DNA of 64,000 bases from Apiospora phragmitis (taxonomy: Eukaryota > Ascomycota > Sordariomycetes > Amphisphaeriales > Apiosporaceae): the NCBI GenBank assembly GCA_038363925.1, contig JAQQWL010000002.1, positions 5,332,001 to 5,396,000 of the forward strand. Direction: 5' to 3'. The notes under the pieces are model-generated. The model did not search any database and had not been told where the DNA came from. It worked only from the letters and a program-made list of their open reading frames with translations. Position 1 is the first letter of the stretch; each line of letters begins with the position of its first letter. Positions 46,193 through 56,689 of this stretch are shown here, one piece after another. The translations under genes and the position numbers were made by a program.

Positions 46193-48647
46193 TGCAGCGG
46201 TTCCAGTTGATAGGATCTGGAATGGCGGACAGTCAGGTGGTTATTAAGTTCAAATGGGCAAGGGTGTATGGAGGTAGACCAGTATCGGGCAAGGGAGACT
46301 CGGGGGTGAATCTCTTAACAAAGGTGACAAAGGGGAAACTCGGGACAGGATAACAACTTTATGTGATAACAACGGTGATAGCTGATAGAAGACAAAGAGG
46401 TGCTTTGATCTCGAGAGGGAGAGAGGGAAGCTTGCTTTGCCCTTGGTTTCCGACGAGAAAATCTCAACACAATGATTATAGCAGAAGCTGGCGAAGTCGT
46501 AGTGGTTTATATAGTGTTGAATATATCAACATCCCCCCATATTGTATTAAGATACATGGACGTGATGCGGGAAGGATGTATGCTTCGAGGTGGTTGTATG
46601 AATGGCTGTTACAGTCCGTCATGTCAAGCGATTTCGGTAAGTATATCAATGGATTTCGGTGAGTAGTGAGTAATTATTCCAACTAAGTACCTACCCAAGC
46701 TGCATCTTGCTTGTGAGCCTAGAAGGAGTAAGCAAGCTACCTCTTGCTGTCGGCATGGTATCAAGGTATTCCCCCTCCCATAATCACCCAATCCATCTGC
46801 CATGTTCCTCCAGCCTGGTTTCCCGCCAATCCAAATCTTGTAAGGTGTGGTGGAGGTTTGTCAGTCGAATGTCTGAAACCTGTGCAGGTATCTGGAAAGC
46901 GCAAGCGCAAAGAGGCATGGTTGCGTGTAGAACCATCGTGCAACTTCACCGAAGTAAAGGCGTACCGGAATGATTAGGAAGCAGACAAATCCGTTGGCAA
47001 TATTGAAAGCAGTGAAAATAGACCACAGAGCCGCATGAGAAATGAAAATAACTCCCCAGGGATCGTGATTTGGGCTTTTCGTTAGAAGCATCAACACTGT
47101 TGGATTGATGAAAGACGCGCATCGCGAACCACTTCAATTCTCCAACTACAGTACGGTACACCGACGACCCGAGTCGCCAGTAAAAATTGGTCCTGTATTC
47201 CGACCTCAGATCCGAGCGGACATTCACGACCAGCTACCTTTTTCCATTGATGCCACTGTCACACTTGATTATAGATGAGCGACCAATTCAGCTCCGCCAC
47301 TCGACCCTGGGGTAAGATGACAAAATTAGTGCGGCGTCATGTAGTATCCCATCATTCCACTCCTTCCTAACCCGCCCGAGTTGGAGAATTGTCGCCTCAC
47401 GGGACCCTAATACATCGTCTCTCTCATCGGTTTCGATCAGTAATTACGGTCGCTCTCTACTCGTTTTCCATATAGCATTCCCCTCCTGTGTGCAGTCGCG
47501 CCTTACGCCTTATACATACTGTACTGCATGCAGTACAACCCCCAAGCAGGTAGCCAGCGGGCCGTCTGGCTACGAGCCAGGATTGCTGTGTGCTTCCCTC
47601 CCATCCTCGGGGCCGTGGCGAGGACTGAAGGCAAAACCAGATAGCACAGGTGGCGACGGCCTCGTCTCGCCCTTCTGACAAATCGCATTCAGTTTCCACC
47701 TTCTCAATAACATTCGGCTTGGCTTATTCGGTGAAGGCACATCATGTCGAAACTGACAAGATTCTAACACGTCGGAAAGAGTCTCTGCCCTTTTACTTCT
47801 TCGAGAGGAACACTCCTTTGCGGACGCAGTGGCGATGACAATGGTGGGACGCCGGCGACATCATTGCGGCAATTGTAGATTCTGAGAAGTGTTCTAGCCA
47901 AGCACGTGTGTGACGTGGCGTTGATGTAAGCTTACATAAGAGCACTTGGGAAGTTCCCAGGAAAGTGGGAGGCTCGAAGTAACGATGCGACTCAGCAACC
48001 TTTTTCATATATGAGGGACAAGAGTCGAGATGACCCGTCTTTAAATTGACTGCATAGTCCACCCCAAAGCCCTGTTTGGCCAGTTGCCCAATCCATTCGA
48101 TATGGGATGAAACACAATCGCAAGGCCCATACCTTTATTTTAACCGAACAGGAAGAGAAACCAGCGGCTGGCCTTCGCGCCCCTCTTGCCTTGGGACGGC
48201 TAGTAGGGAGCGTATCATCCGAGTCGGAGAGAACCATTCGTGATTATCTCCTTGGTCCTTGGTTGTCGTGATATCCAACAGTACACTAACGCTTGAAAGC
48301 CCTACTTCGGATTCAATCCCACTCGATAGTTTCTGTTGGGAGGGAGTCTCGGCTCCAATTCGCTTCCAGCCCAAGAACGGCTCGAAGTGACTGCGAGACG
48401 GCAGAGCATGGGTATTTGACTTCGACATGGTATGTTGATGAAATTGGCGAAAACGCTGGATTAATCATAGGACCTTCTATCTAAGCCCGCCCTGGTCGCC
48501 TGCTTCAGCCGGAACGTCGCGACCTCTATTCTAGTGGGAATTCTGAGAGCTCCGTGGAGCCGCTATGTGCCTCCCAGACGGCCGCAGCCATCATCGTCTA
48601 ATTCGATCGTCGTCGTCCCCAAAGCCCGCGTTGTTCCCGGCCCTGCC
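46193..48647. other. Region between array copy F and the thioesterase gene
   Basis: The left part is the copy F promoter. Minus frames at 48135-48428 (97 codons, MSKSNTHALPSRSHFEPF) and 47992-48237 overlap and show no known domain. The first could be a small gene, but nothing beyond its openness supports it. Confidence 0.4.
46506..46513 (-). promoter_or_regulatory. TATA box of array copy F
   Basis: TATATAAA on minus, about 318 nt upstream of the ATG. Confidence 0.5.
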
Positions 48648-49308
48648 CTACAACTTGGGCGCCGGCGGATCCGAGTTGAACTTGCCGTGCTCGCAGATGG
48701 TCAGGATGGGGCCCAGCGAGCCGTCTTTCTCGACGCGGCGCATGACGCCGCGCGCGACACCCATCTTCTGGCCGGCCTGGACGAGCTCGCAGTGGATGTC
48801 GACGGTGGTGCCGATGGGGACGGGCCGCAAATAAGTGCAGTTGAGCGTGCGGCTGACCCCCAGGTGCTGCCAGAAGCCGGGCTTCGCGATGAGGTGCAGG
48901 GGCCAGCTGGTGCAGAAGTCGAAGAGCGTCGCGGTGCAGCCGCCGTGCAGGTTGCCGCTGCCGTTGGCGTGCACGGGCTGGGTCGCGAGGCGGAAGGTGA
49001 TGGTGGGAGTCGGCGTTGTCGTGTAGGAGTGCACGGTCAGGTACGGCTCGATGTACGATTGCCAGTCCTAGGAGAGGGTGGGCAGAGAATCAGTCAGTCC
49101 GTCTATCTGCTTCGGGAAGAAGGGCGAGCGGTGCACTAGGGCAGAAAGTCGCCTCCAAAGAAAGCACCTTTCCACTTGTTCTTCTCACTTACCTTAGGGT
49201 CTCGGGGTGAGTGCGCCCCCATTCCAGGAATCCCTTGAGCTTCTGTACCCTTTCCTCCACGGTTGCCTTCTCGCTCGTTCTCCAATCGAACTGCTCGACG
49301 TACGACAT
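48648..49308 (-). CDS. PaaI-type hotdog-fold acyl-CoA thioesterase, two exons, probable one-base gap in a G tract
   Basis: Hotdog thioesterases hydrolyse acyl-CoA thioesters; fungal members of this size are ACOT13/PaaI-like. Exon 1 runs 49308-49193 ([20 protein letters not shown]...), the intron 49192-49068 (GTAAGT...CTCCTAG), exon 2 49067-48648. Exon 2 has the family signature [18 protein letters not shown] (HGG motif), then [31 protein letters not shown] and [10 protein letters not shown], ending [10 protein letters not shown]. Exon 1 as written ends in phase 2, whereas exon 2 needs phase 0. A sixth G in the G5 tract (49224-49228 region) gives [10 protein letters not shown] joined to [10 protein letters not shown], which fits the family (DPK.W before the hotdog fold). 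I therefore infer one missing base. Total would be 537 nt, 178 aa. No targeting signal is obvious. Confidence 0.85.
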
Positions 49309-49809
49309 TTTTGGCGGTGGTTGAAAGAAAATATGCTGGAAATGCTGGCTCGTCGTTTGTCCGCGCTGTGCTCGCTAGCTTGCTGGCTTGCTGGCTTGCT
49401 GGCCTCACTGGCTATTTATTCTCAAGGTGATCTCCGGCCTCGTATCATTGTGACGGTAACTAAATTAAGTTCTACTTTAATATGGCACCGGCGACGATCG
49501 TTCGATAACGAGGTGACTTCGGGTCGCTCGCTCTACTGTTTCAGTACGTTCGTGGGCCTTGCCGCCCACAACAGACGAACGATGAGATGGAATTTGCCGA
49601 GGCTCGGTCGCTAACGATAATTGCCGGGTCCGCCAAGTCAGGGGCAGGCCAGGGCAGGGCTGTTGTAAAACGGCAAAACCTGCTGCGGCAGGACCCTCAC
49701 CGTTGAGGTTACCAGTGGGGCGGTTCAATGCTGCTTTTTTCTTCCTCTTTTTTTCCCCCTCTGCGATAGGCAACATGACACGACCTTCACGCAGACGAGG
49801 TCAAAAACC
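49309..49809. other. Upstream region of the thioesterase gene
   Basis: Promoter and 5' UTR. A tandem GCTTGCTGGCTTGCTGGC run lies at about 49376-49402. No gene is supported. Confidence 0.45.
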
Positions 49810-49985
49810 GAAGAACGACTAGCGCTGTTGAGAATTGAACTCAACTCAGTAGATATACGACACCCAGTCACGCCTCGAACTGATAGGCCATGCGCCTAAT
49901 CGCTAACCTGCGGGAGCGCGTCCAGCATGCCGGGTCTTAGTACCGGAAAATAACCCTTCGGCAATCGAGCTATGCCACACTACCA
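49810..49985 (-). repeat. tRNA-like / SINE-like sequence
   Basis: On minus a T-arm-like hairpin TTGAG-TTCAATT-CTCAA (box B-like) is followed by CAGCGCT. A D-arm-like GCCT...AGGC with TGGCCTATCAG (box A-like) lies about 50 nt upstream, and GCGC acceptor ends pair only partly. The anticodon stem does not form, so it is not a working tRNA as read. The part further upstream (GCCGAAGGGTTATTTTCCGG) resembles the head of the repeat at 53945-54455. Confidence 0.4.
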
Positions 49986-50532
49986 ATGCTTGTCATGCGC
50001 CGTTGCAGTCGTGACGTGGCGTGGGCATGTAACCAAGTAGGTAGGTGCCATTGCCCCGGAGAGCGCCCCGCTAAGAGATAATGCGCCCGCCTGCCCTGGC
50101 AAACCTTAAAGACCCTCTCGTACTCGTCAAAAGCGCTTACATATGTACGACGCTGCTCTTGATTTGTCTACATTGGGATCCTCAGGGTCGCAAGCTGGGG
50201 TTGCGAGGTTTGATGTGGTAGTGGCCCTCCATCCAAATGACTCGCGCAGGTGTCAAGGTGTGCAGACCTGTCTGTCATCCCTACATTCAGTACATAGCGG
50301 TCTGAGCCAGCCGGGTAGATCCGGGTGACCCGGGCGATCAGTGCCGCATTGTCCATCCCTATCACCAAGTCACTGGAGCAGGCGCAGATCGCGAGAATCC
50401 GTTATCGAGCTGGATCTTCATCGACATTTCCATCTTCGACAACACAACTTCGGTAGTCCTCCAGCGACCAAGCACAATACCAGTCAAATACAGCAAAGAT
50501 GATGATGCAGGTACAGACTTCGCCCACGAACC
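49986..50532. other. Unassigned GC-balanced sequence
   Basis: No feature supported. The plus frame 50143-50328 and the minus frame 50168-50368 overlap and show nothing recognisable. Confidence 0.4.
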
Positions 50533-50814
50533 TTACGAGAAGCCAAGTAGGCGGGACGATCCGAAGGTAGGGCGCGTTCCTTGCTGACAGCTTGTAATAC
50601 AGCGGAAAGGCGGCTGTCGCTGAGGGGAAACCTGATTTCCTTCTGTATCTTCCATTGGTTCATGGTTCACTCCTTCGAAAGGGGGATAGTCGGCCACGCC
50701 AGCGATCTTCCCATGAATGGCTGGAGCAAAGGATTGAAATACCCTGCACCACCCCTGTAAAGATTTATCTACCCTATCAACTTTTCTGCCGGATTTTAAC
50801 GCTTTGGCCACCAC
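50533..50814 (-). other. Possible coding fragment at the edge of the AT-rich block
   Basis: A 93-codon minus frame reads KVDRVDKSLQGWCRVFQSFA, then GVADYPPFEGVNHEPMED and NQVSPQRQPPFRC. The composition looks protein-like and the frame begins within 25 bases of the AT-rich boundary, so it might be the broken end of a larger gene. I do not recognise it and cannot exclude chance. Confidence 0.25.
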
Positions 50815-50835
50815 TCATCTCGTTGAAAAAATAGG

Positions 50836-51308
50836 TGACTTATTTAAGGATAGTTTAATCTAAGAGATTAGTAATACTTATTAATTATAATAACTTTATT
50901 ACTATTACTTTAAGTTTTAATTAATAGTTTTAAGTTTTTTAACTTTAATATTATAACTTTTACTTTTAATAGTTAAGCTATTAAAGAAAAGTTTAATTAA
51001 AAAGTTAACTATTAAAATATAACGCGTATAATATAAGCTTATCTTTTTATTAAAAAAGAATGTTTATAATATTATAAAGCGTCTTATAACGTTAAAGAAG
51101 ATCTTTAAAGTTTAAATATTAGTAAAATTAATTATAACTATTTTTATAATATTTAATAAAAGCATTTAATAACCTCTTATAAAAAGTAATTTAATTAAAC
51201 TATACTTATTTATTATATTATTACTTAATAAACTATATTATAAAACATCCTTGACTTTTTTATATTTAATTCGTTAAAAACTTTAATTATAAAAAAGCTT
51301 AAGAATAT
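50836..51308. other. AT-rich segment left of element 4, unclassified
   Basis: Almost purely A/T with TpA-rich texture, so probably a RIP-mutated repeat, but no LTR or coding relic is recognisable. Element 4 inserts at its right edge. Confidence 0.5.
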
Positions 51309-51920
51309 TATAACGAACGCTATCAGGGGATCTAATAGAAACCTTGGTAAAACGTACAGGGTTTATATTAATAATATAAGAGAATATCTAAACGTATAAT
51401 AAGTAATCGCCTATTAATATAATAAATAATAACCGTAGCTTAATCGTAATTAAATATAGAACTTAAAAGTATTCATAATAAAGTTATTAAAGTAATATAC
51501 CTTAGTAATAAGTTAAAATTAATATTTAAATTAATTATTAAAATAAAAAGTATTTATATAAAATATATAAGAAACGTTCGTAGTTATATATTTAATCCCT
51601 CTTTTATTAATTCCTTTAAATTTTATGGATTTACCCCGATCCTTTAAATCCGGCGCGGGATCTTAGGATTTATCCCAGATCCCTAGATCCGTTACGTAAC
51701 CTCCGCCTTTAGTTTTCCTTTATAAGGATATTCATTCGTCCTATAGCCGTCCGGGGCGGTATTATATTAAGCGGCGGTTAATCGCGAAGTATAAGTAAAT
51801 TTATATTAATATAACTAATAGTTTTATTAATATTAATAATATTATAGCCTAGTCGGGGTATAATAATTCCGTACCGGTGAATTATAAGTTTAGGCCGTAT
51901 AATTAGGCTAGGTTATAATA
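51309..51920 (-). repeat. 3' LTR of element 4
   Basis: 612 bp; TATAACGAACGCTATC for TGTAACGAACGCTATC at the left, GGCTAGGTTATAATA at the right. It matches the element 1 LTR, including the GGGGCGG...GGCGG region. Confidence 0.85.
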
Positions 51921-52170
51921 TTATCCTCCTTTTTTTAACTGCTTTATCCTTAAAACGCCAGGTCTTATAAATACCCTTATCTTTCTATTCTTTCGGGTTT
52001 TTAATAATTTCCCTTTTTCTTGTTTTTATTATAATATCTATTTATTATAATATCCATTTATTATAATATCTAGTCGTATTAAAAAGCGTCGTATATTAAA
52101 ATATTTTAAGATTAAAAAGTTTCGTAATTACGATCTTTTTATATAAGTTATTTTTAAAAGTTTTATAGAA

Positions 52171-52647
52171 ATGCCGGACGGTTACTCTTATTATATTCGC
52201 CGCGGTTTTACTTATCGTGCTTCTCTAAACGACTCGTTTCGTTATAACGAGTACGTCGCTAATTACTAGTTAAGTTACGATATAAGGTTTTCTGCTAAGG
52301 TCTTAATAAACGCCGCCCTTTAATACTCGAAGTTAAAGGCTAAAATCGAAAAAGTTAAAGAGCGTCGTTAAGAAATAAACGCGAAGGTGCAGCGTCTTTA
52401 GAAATAGAAGAAGCTATAGTTTAAAAAGATAATACGGGCGGTTTAGCGTAGCCTTAACTCCGTTAAGGAATTAGAGCGTATAGAGCGAGAAGAGGCCGAG
52501 GAGGAGGCTCGTCGAAGGGTAGCGGCCGAACCGTCGCCTAAGGTTACTCCTGTACTATTATCGGGCTTCTCCTTCGATTAGGACGAGGTATATCCTAACG
52601 TTCCGCTAGAGCCGTCGTTATTAGCCGAGTTTAGGGTTATTCTTTAA
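52171..52647 (+). pseudogene. Antisense open frame of element 4, 159 codons, RIP stops
   Basis: ATG at 52171, TAA at 52645-52647, 477 nt without indels relative to the element 5 copy. It starts MPDGYSYYIRRGFTYRASL, then RYNEYVANY.LSYDI (Cys residues C..C...C...C expected, now Tyr), a long charged coil (KLKAKIEKVKERR, then KELERIEREEAEEEARRR) and a Pro/Ser tail (LSGFSFD.DEVYPNVPLEP). About ten Gln/Trp codons have become TAA/TAG. A YYIRRG-start, Cys-motif, coiled-coil protein of this kind recurs near fungal retrotransposons as hypothetical protein, in my recollection. Its function is not known to me. Confidence 0.65.
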
Positions 52648-52659
52648 ACTTTTAAAAGC

Positions 52660-55372
52660 TCTTTAATAACGTTTTTTAAGTATTTTGTAAGTTCTTAAGT
52701 ATTATTTTTTAATAGGTATCTTTTTTATTAAACGAGGTATTAAAAGCCTTGCCTTTTTCTTCGTTTATTAATAATCTTTTCGATTTCGTACTCGTATTAA
52801 TCTATTTCGATTTCTGGTTATATATCGATTTTCGTGTTTTCGGGGGCTAGTTTAAATAATAAGATATAAAATATAAGGTATATCCGTATTATTTTAAATA
52901 ATAATAATCGATAATTAATATTTAAAAAAACCTCTATAATTTTAAATAGTTTAATCTTTTTAAAATCTAATTTATTATTAAGTCGTTTAGTTTTAATATT
53001 ATATCGTAAAAAGTAAACTTTTTCTCCCCTTTTTAAAGGTTAATCCTTTTAACCTTGTTTTATCGACGTATTTCTTTATTTGTTTTTAAAAAAAGTAAGG
53101 TTTTATTATAAAATAGTTTGAAATTCTTTTAATTTTTTAATTTATACGGTCGCGATTAATACTAACTCTTTTTCTAAAGGTTATTTAATAATTTCCGGAT
53201 CGTATTCGTAATTTGTTCGAAAGGGTAAAATATACGTAGTTTCGTTATCTACGTTATTATATGCGAATTACGTTATAAGTAATAATATTACTTAATTTTC
53301 TTATTTATAATTAATATAATATTATAAGTACTATTTTAAGGTTTAGTTTATTTACTCGGTTTATCCGTTTATTTATAAGTAATAAGTTATAAATAATTTA
53401 TATTTTACGCCTAATTACGTTATAAAGGATTTTTAGAATTTAGCCGTAAATAACTTGTCCCGGTCGGAAATAATCGTTTTTAATAACCTATATTAATTAA
53501 CGATAATTCGGAAAAAACGTATACGCGAAATTATTAATATCGCTAAACTCCTTATATAGGAAGAAGTAGGTATATTTCGTGAATTTATTCGTAATTATTA
53601 ATATATTATCGTATTTAACTTTAATTAATAGTTTTATAAATAGTAATAATTTAATAATAAAATTTAATACGATCGTTTTTTATACTTTATTTAGTGGTAG
53701 TATAAATTGGAGCTCTTTGTATAGTCGGTATCGCGCGGCTTTAACTTTATTATAAAGGTTGTATTCGTTAATAACCTTTATAATTTAATTCTTTAAACTT
53801 TCTTAATTAAATAGCCGTATAATTCGTTTCTATATTTTAAATACTCCTTAGTATCCGTGCCCGGGGTGTGAATAGAATTCTTAGATAAATTCTTATCGGT
53901 GTGGCTTAGAAATAAAAATCTTGCTTTAGTAATATATTAACCCGTTTTTCGATACTTTGTACAGTAATGTTGCAGTACGTGTAGACTAACCACTGCGCCA
54001 TGAAGCTAAAAGCTTCGGAAATAACTGGACAGGTCATTTCTATCCAATTTTACACTATAAGCGTTACCCCGTACGGGAAATAACCGTCGGCCGTAACACT
54101 ATGCCTCCTCTCTAAAGGCATACCCTTATGCCTTAAGGTGACAAGTCCTAGGCGCACATGATTTAGGCTAAGTATAAAAAAACCCCAGGGTTTTTATATA
54201 AGGGATGTATAAGGCCCTGCCCGCTTATTAACGATCTTACCTAGGCAGCTAAAGAGAGCCCCTGTCCGGCAAGTGTGGGAATCGAACTTACGTCTCTTAT
54301 TTAGTAGGTTTATTTAATTATTATATTATAATACGTATAAATTAATTATTACGTTATAAAGTTAAAAGTTTCGGAAATAATTAAACAGGTTATTTTTATC
54401 TAATTCTATACTATAAGCGTTACCCCGTACGAGAAATAACCGTCGGCCGTAATAAGTAATTATAAAGTAGCTATATCTATCTATTTATAATATTCTTTAA
54501 AACGTGTAACCTACTTATTATTATATTAAACGTGGTTAATTATATATAAATATCGTAATAATATAAGGTTATTATCGTTATTATATATAAGGATAGTTCG
54601 GGTTTTTAATAAAACTTTCTCCTAATAGTTTAATCGTTGGTTAAAGGTATCGGCCCTTCCGTTATCGCTACCCTTACGATATATAATAACGAAGTTAAAT
54701 TTTAATAAGAACTTAGACTATTATATTTATCGTTTATTTAGCTCTTTTATAATAATAAACGTAGTTAGGTTTTTATAATTAATATAAACCTTTATTAGTT
54801 CTACCGTTTCGTTAAAGTAATATCTTTATTTTTCGAAGGTTTTAATAATAGTTATTAACTCCTTATCGTAGATTTAATAATTAAGCTCTAATTTATTTAA
54901 CTTTTTCGAAAAGAATACGACGGGGTATAGCTTTCCGTTATTATTTCGTTAATTTAGCTGGCCTCTGATTATATAATTCGATACGTCGGTTTCGATTTTA
55001 AAGGGTTTTATAAGATCTATTACGCGAAATAGTAGTTCGTTATTAATTCGATCTTTTATAGCTTAAAAAGTTTCTTCTTTTTTATTAGTTTATATAAATA
55101 GTGTGTCCTTTTTAGTTAGGTTTATTAAGAGTGTTATTAACTTATTAAATCTAGGGACAAAAATCCGCTAATAATTAGCTAGTCTTAAGAAGGATTTAAC
55201 TTCTAGCGCTTATAGGCGTCGGCTACTCCTTAATTGCTACTACTTTAGAGGATTTTATTCGGATTTCTTTTAAAGATATAATGTATCCTATAAAAATGAC
55301 TTAAGTCTAATAAAATTCGCTTTTCTTTAGGTTAATTAGTAGATTAATGTCTTATAGCTTTTAGAATACTAG
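52660..55372 (-). pseudogene. pol remnant of element 4
   Basis: Minus-strand chromodomain, integrase, RNase H and partial RT relics, collinear with element 5 (56690 onward). RIP stops throughout. Interrupted at 53945-54455. Confidence 0.7.
53945..54455 (-). repeat. SINE-like (tRNA-related) repeat, one full and one truncated copy in tandem
   Basis: On minus, copy 1 starts near 54097 and copy 2 near 54452, both with TTACGGCCGACGGTTATTTC then GTACGGGGTAACGC. Copy 1 keeps box A TGGCGCAGTGGTTAG; copy 2 has the same site RIP-mutated (TAACGTAATAATTAA) but keeps box B AAGTTCGATTCCCAC 68 nt further on. A and B boxes at this spacing are the polymerase III promoter of tRNA-derived SINEs. An alternative is a tiny LTR element (TRIM), since each repeat could read TGTTACGG...TGTACA. 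Much of it escaped RIP, unlike element 4 around it. Confidence 0.55.
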
Positions 55373-55966
55373 TATAACGAACGGCTATTAGGGTTTAAAA
55401 GAAACCTAGTAAAACGTACTAAGTTTATATTAATTAAAACGAGAAAGTACTTAAATATATAAAAAGTTTAACTTTTTAATATAATAAGTAATATTTTAAT
55501 TAATTTAAATAAAATTTAGTTTAAAAGTATAATAAGGTCGTTAAAATAATATATTTTATTAATAAATTAAATTAATACTTAAATTAATCGTGAAAATAAA
55601 AAATGTTTATATAAAATATATAGGGAACGTTTATCGTTATATATTTAATCCCTCTTTTACCGATCCCTTAGATCTCGCGGTTTTCGCGAGATCTATTCGA
55701 GCCGGATCTTGGGATCTCGTTAAGGTCTGAAGATCTATTACGTGACCGCCGTCCTTTGCCTTTTTAGTTTAAGAGCTTATCCGGCTTATTATTAATCGTA
55801 AAGTATTTATATAAGGCGTTAATTAATTATAAGGTATAGGTAAATTTATATTAATATAATTAGCGGTTTTATTTATAACTATAATATCGTAACCTGGTCG
55901 GGGTATCGTAGTTTCGTACCGTCGGTTATAAGGATTTTAGCCGTATAGTCAGGTCGGGTTATAATA
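55373..55966 (-). repeat. 3' LTR of element 5
   Basis: 594 bp, TATAACGAACGGCTATTAGG...GGTTATAATA, a diverged member of the same LTR family. Confidence 0.83.
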
Positions 55967-56196
55967 TTATCCTCTCTTTTTTTAATTACTTTATTTTTAA
56001 AGTATTAACTTTATAAATACGTTAATTACCCGTAACGTTAGGTCGTAATAGGTTTCCTTTATTATTATTTTTATTATAATATATACTTATTATAAATAGC
56101 CGTGTCGAAAAACGTTATATATTAAAATAGTTTAAGACTAAGAAGTCCCGTATTTACGATCTCTTTACGTAAGCTATTTTTAAAAGTCCCGTAGAA

Positions 56197-56673
56197 ATGC
56201 TAAACAGTTATTTTTATTATATTCGTCGCGGCGTTTCTTATTATACTTTATTTATTAATTTATTATATTATAATAAATACGTCGTTAATTATTAATTTAA
56301 TTATGATATAAGTTTTTTCGCGAAGGCTTTAATAAGCGCCGCCTTTTAGCACTTTAAGCTAGAGGCGGAGATCGAGGAAGTCGAAAAGCGTCGTCGAGAA
56401 ATAAACGCGAAAATATAGCGTTTTCGTAAATAAAAGAAATTATAGTTTAAAAAAATAATGCGGGCGGTTTAGTATAGTCTTAATTCCGTTAAGGAGTTAA
56501 AACGCGTAGAACGGGAGGAGGTAGAGGAGGAGGCTCGTCGTAAAGCGGCTGCCGAGCTATCCGCCGAAACTACTCCTACGTTACTTTCCGATTTTGTTTT
56601 TAATTAGGACGAGGTATATTTTAACGTTCTGTTAGAGCCGTCGTTGCTAGCCGATTTCGGACTTATTCTTTAA
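56197..56673 (+). pseudogene. Antisense open frame of element 5, 159 codons, RIP stops
   Basis: Same length (477 nt) and layout as 52171-52647: Y.YYIRRG start, Tyr residues at the former Cys positions (YNKYVVNY.FNYDI), coil KLEAEIEEVEKRRREINAK and KELKRVEREEVEEEARRK, and the tail LLADFGLIL before TAA. Equal length without indels in two separately inserted elements supports a frame that was maintained before RIP. Confidence 0.65.
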
Positions 56674-56689
56674 AGTACTAGAGTTTTTA

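Larger units (their letters stand above)
51309..55372 (-). mobile_element. LTR retrotransposon element 4 (gypsy), reverse, left part; interrupted by a SINE-like repeat and by element 5
   Basis: It opens with a reverse LTR 51309-51920 of the element 1 type, then the pyrimidine tract (purine tract of the minus strand), the antisense frame 52171-52647, chromodomain and integrase relics, the insertion 53945-54455, RNase H and the end of RT, and is cut at 55373 by element 5. The rest must lie beyond the window. Confidence 0.85.

Noticed and set aside
48534..49139. 201-codon plus frame opposite the thioesterase
   Set aside because: Shadow frame. The minus strand has the HGG hotdog motif and proper splice sites.
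49810..49900. Functional tRNA gene
   Set aside because: The T-arm is good, but the acceptor has mismatches and no anticodon stem forms.
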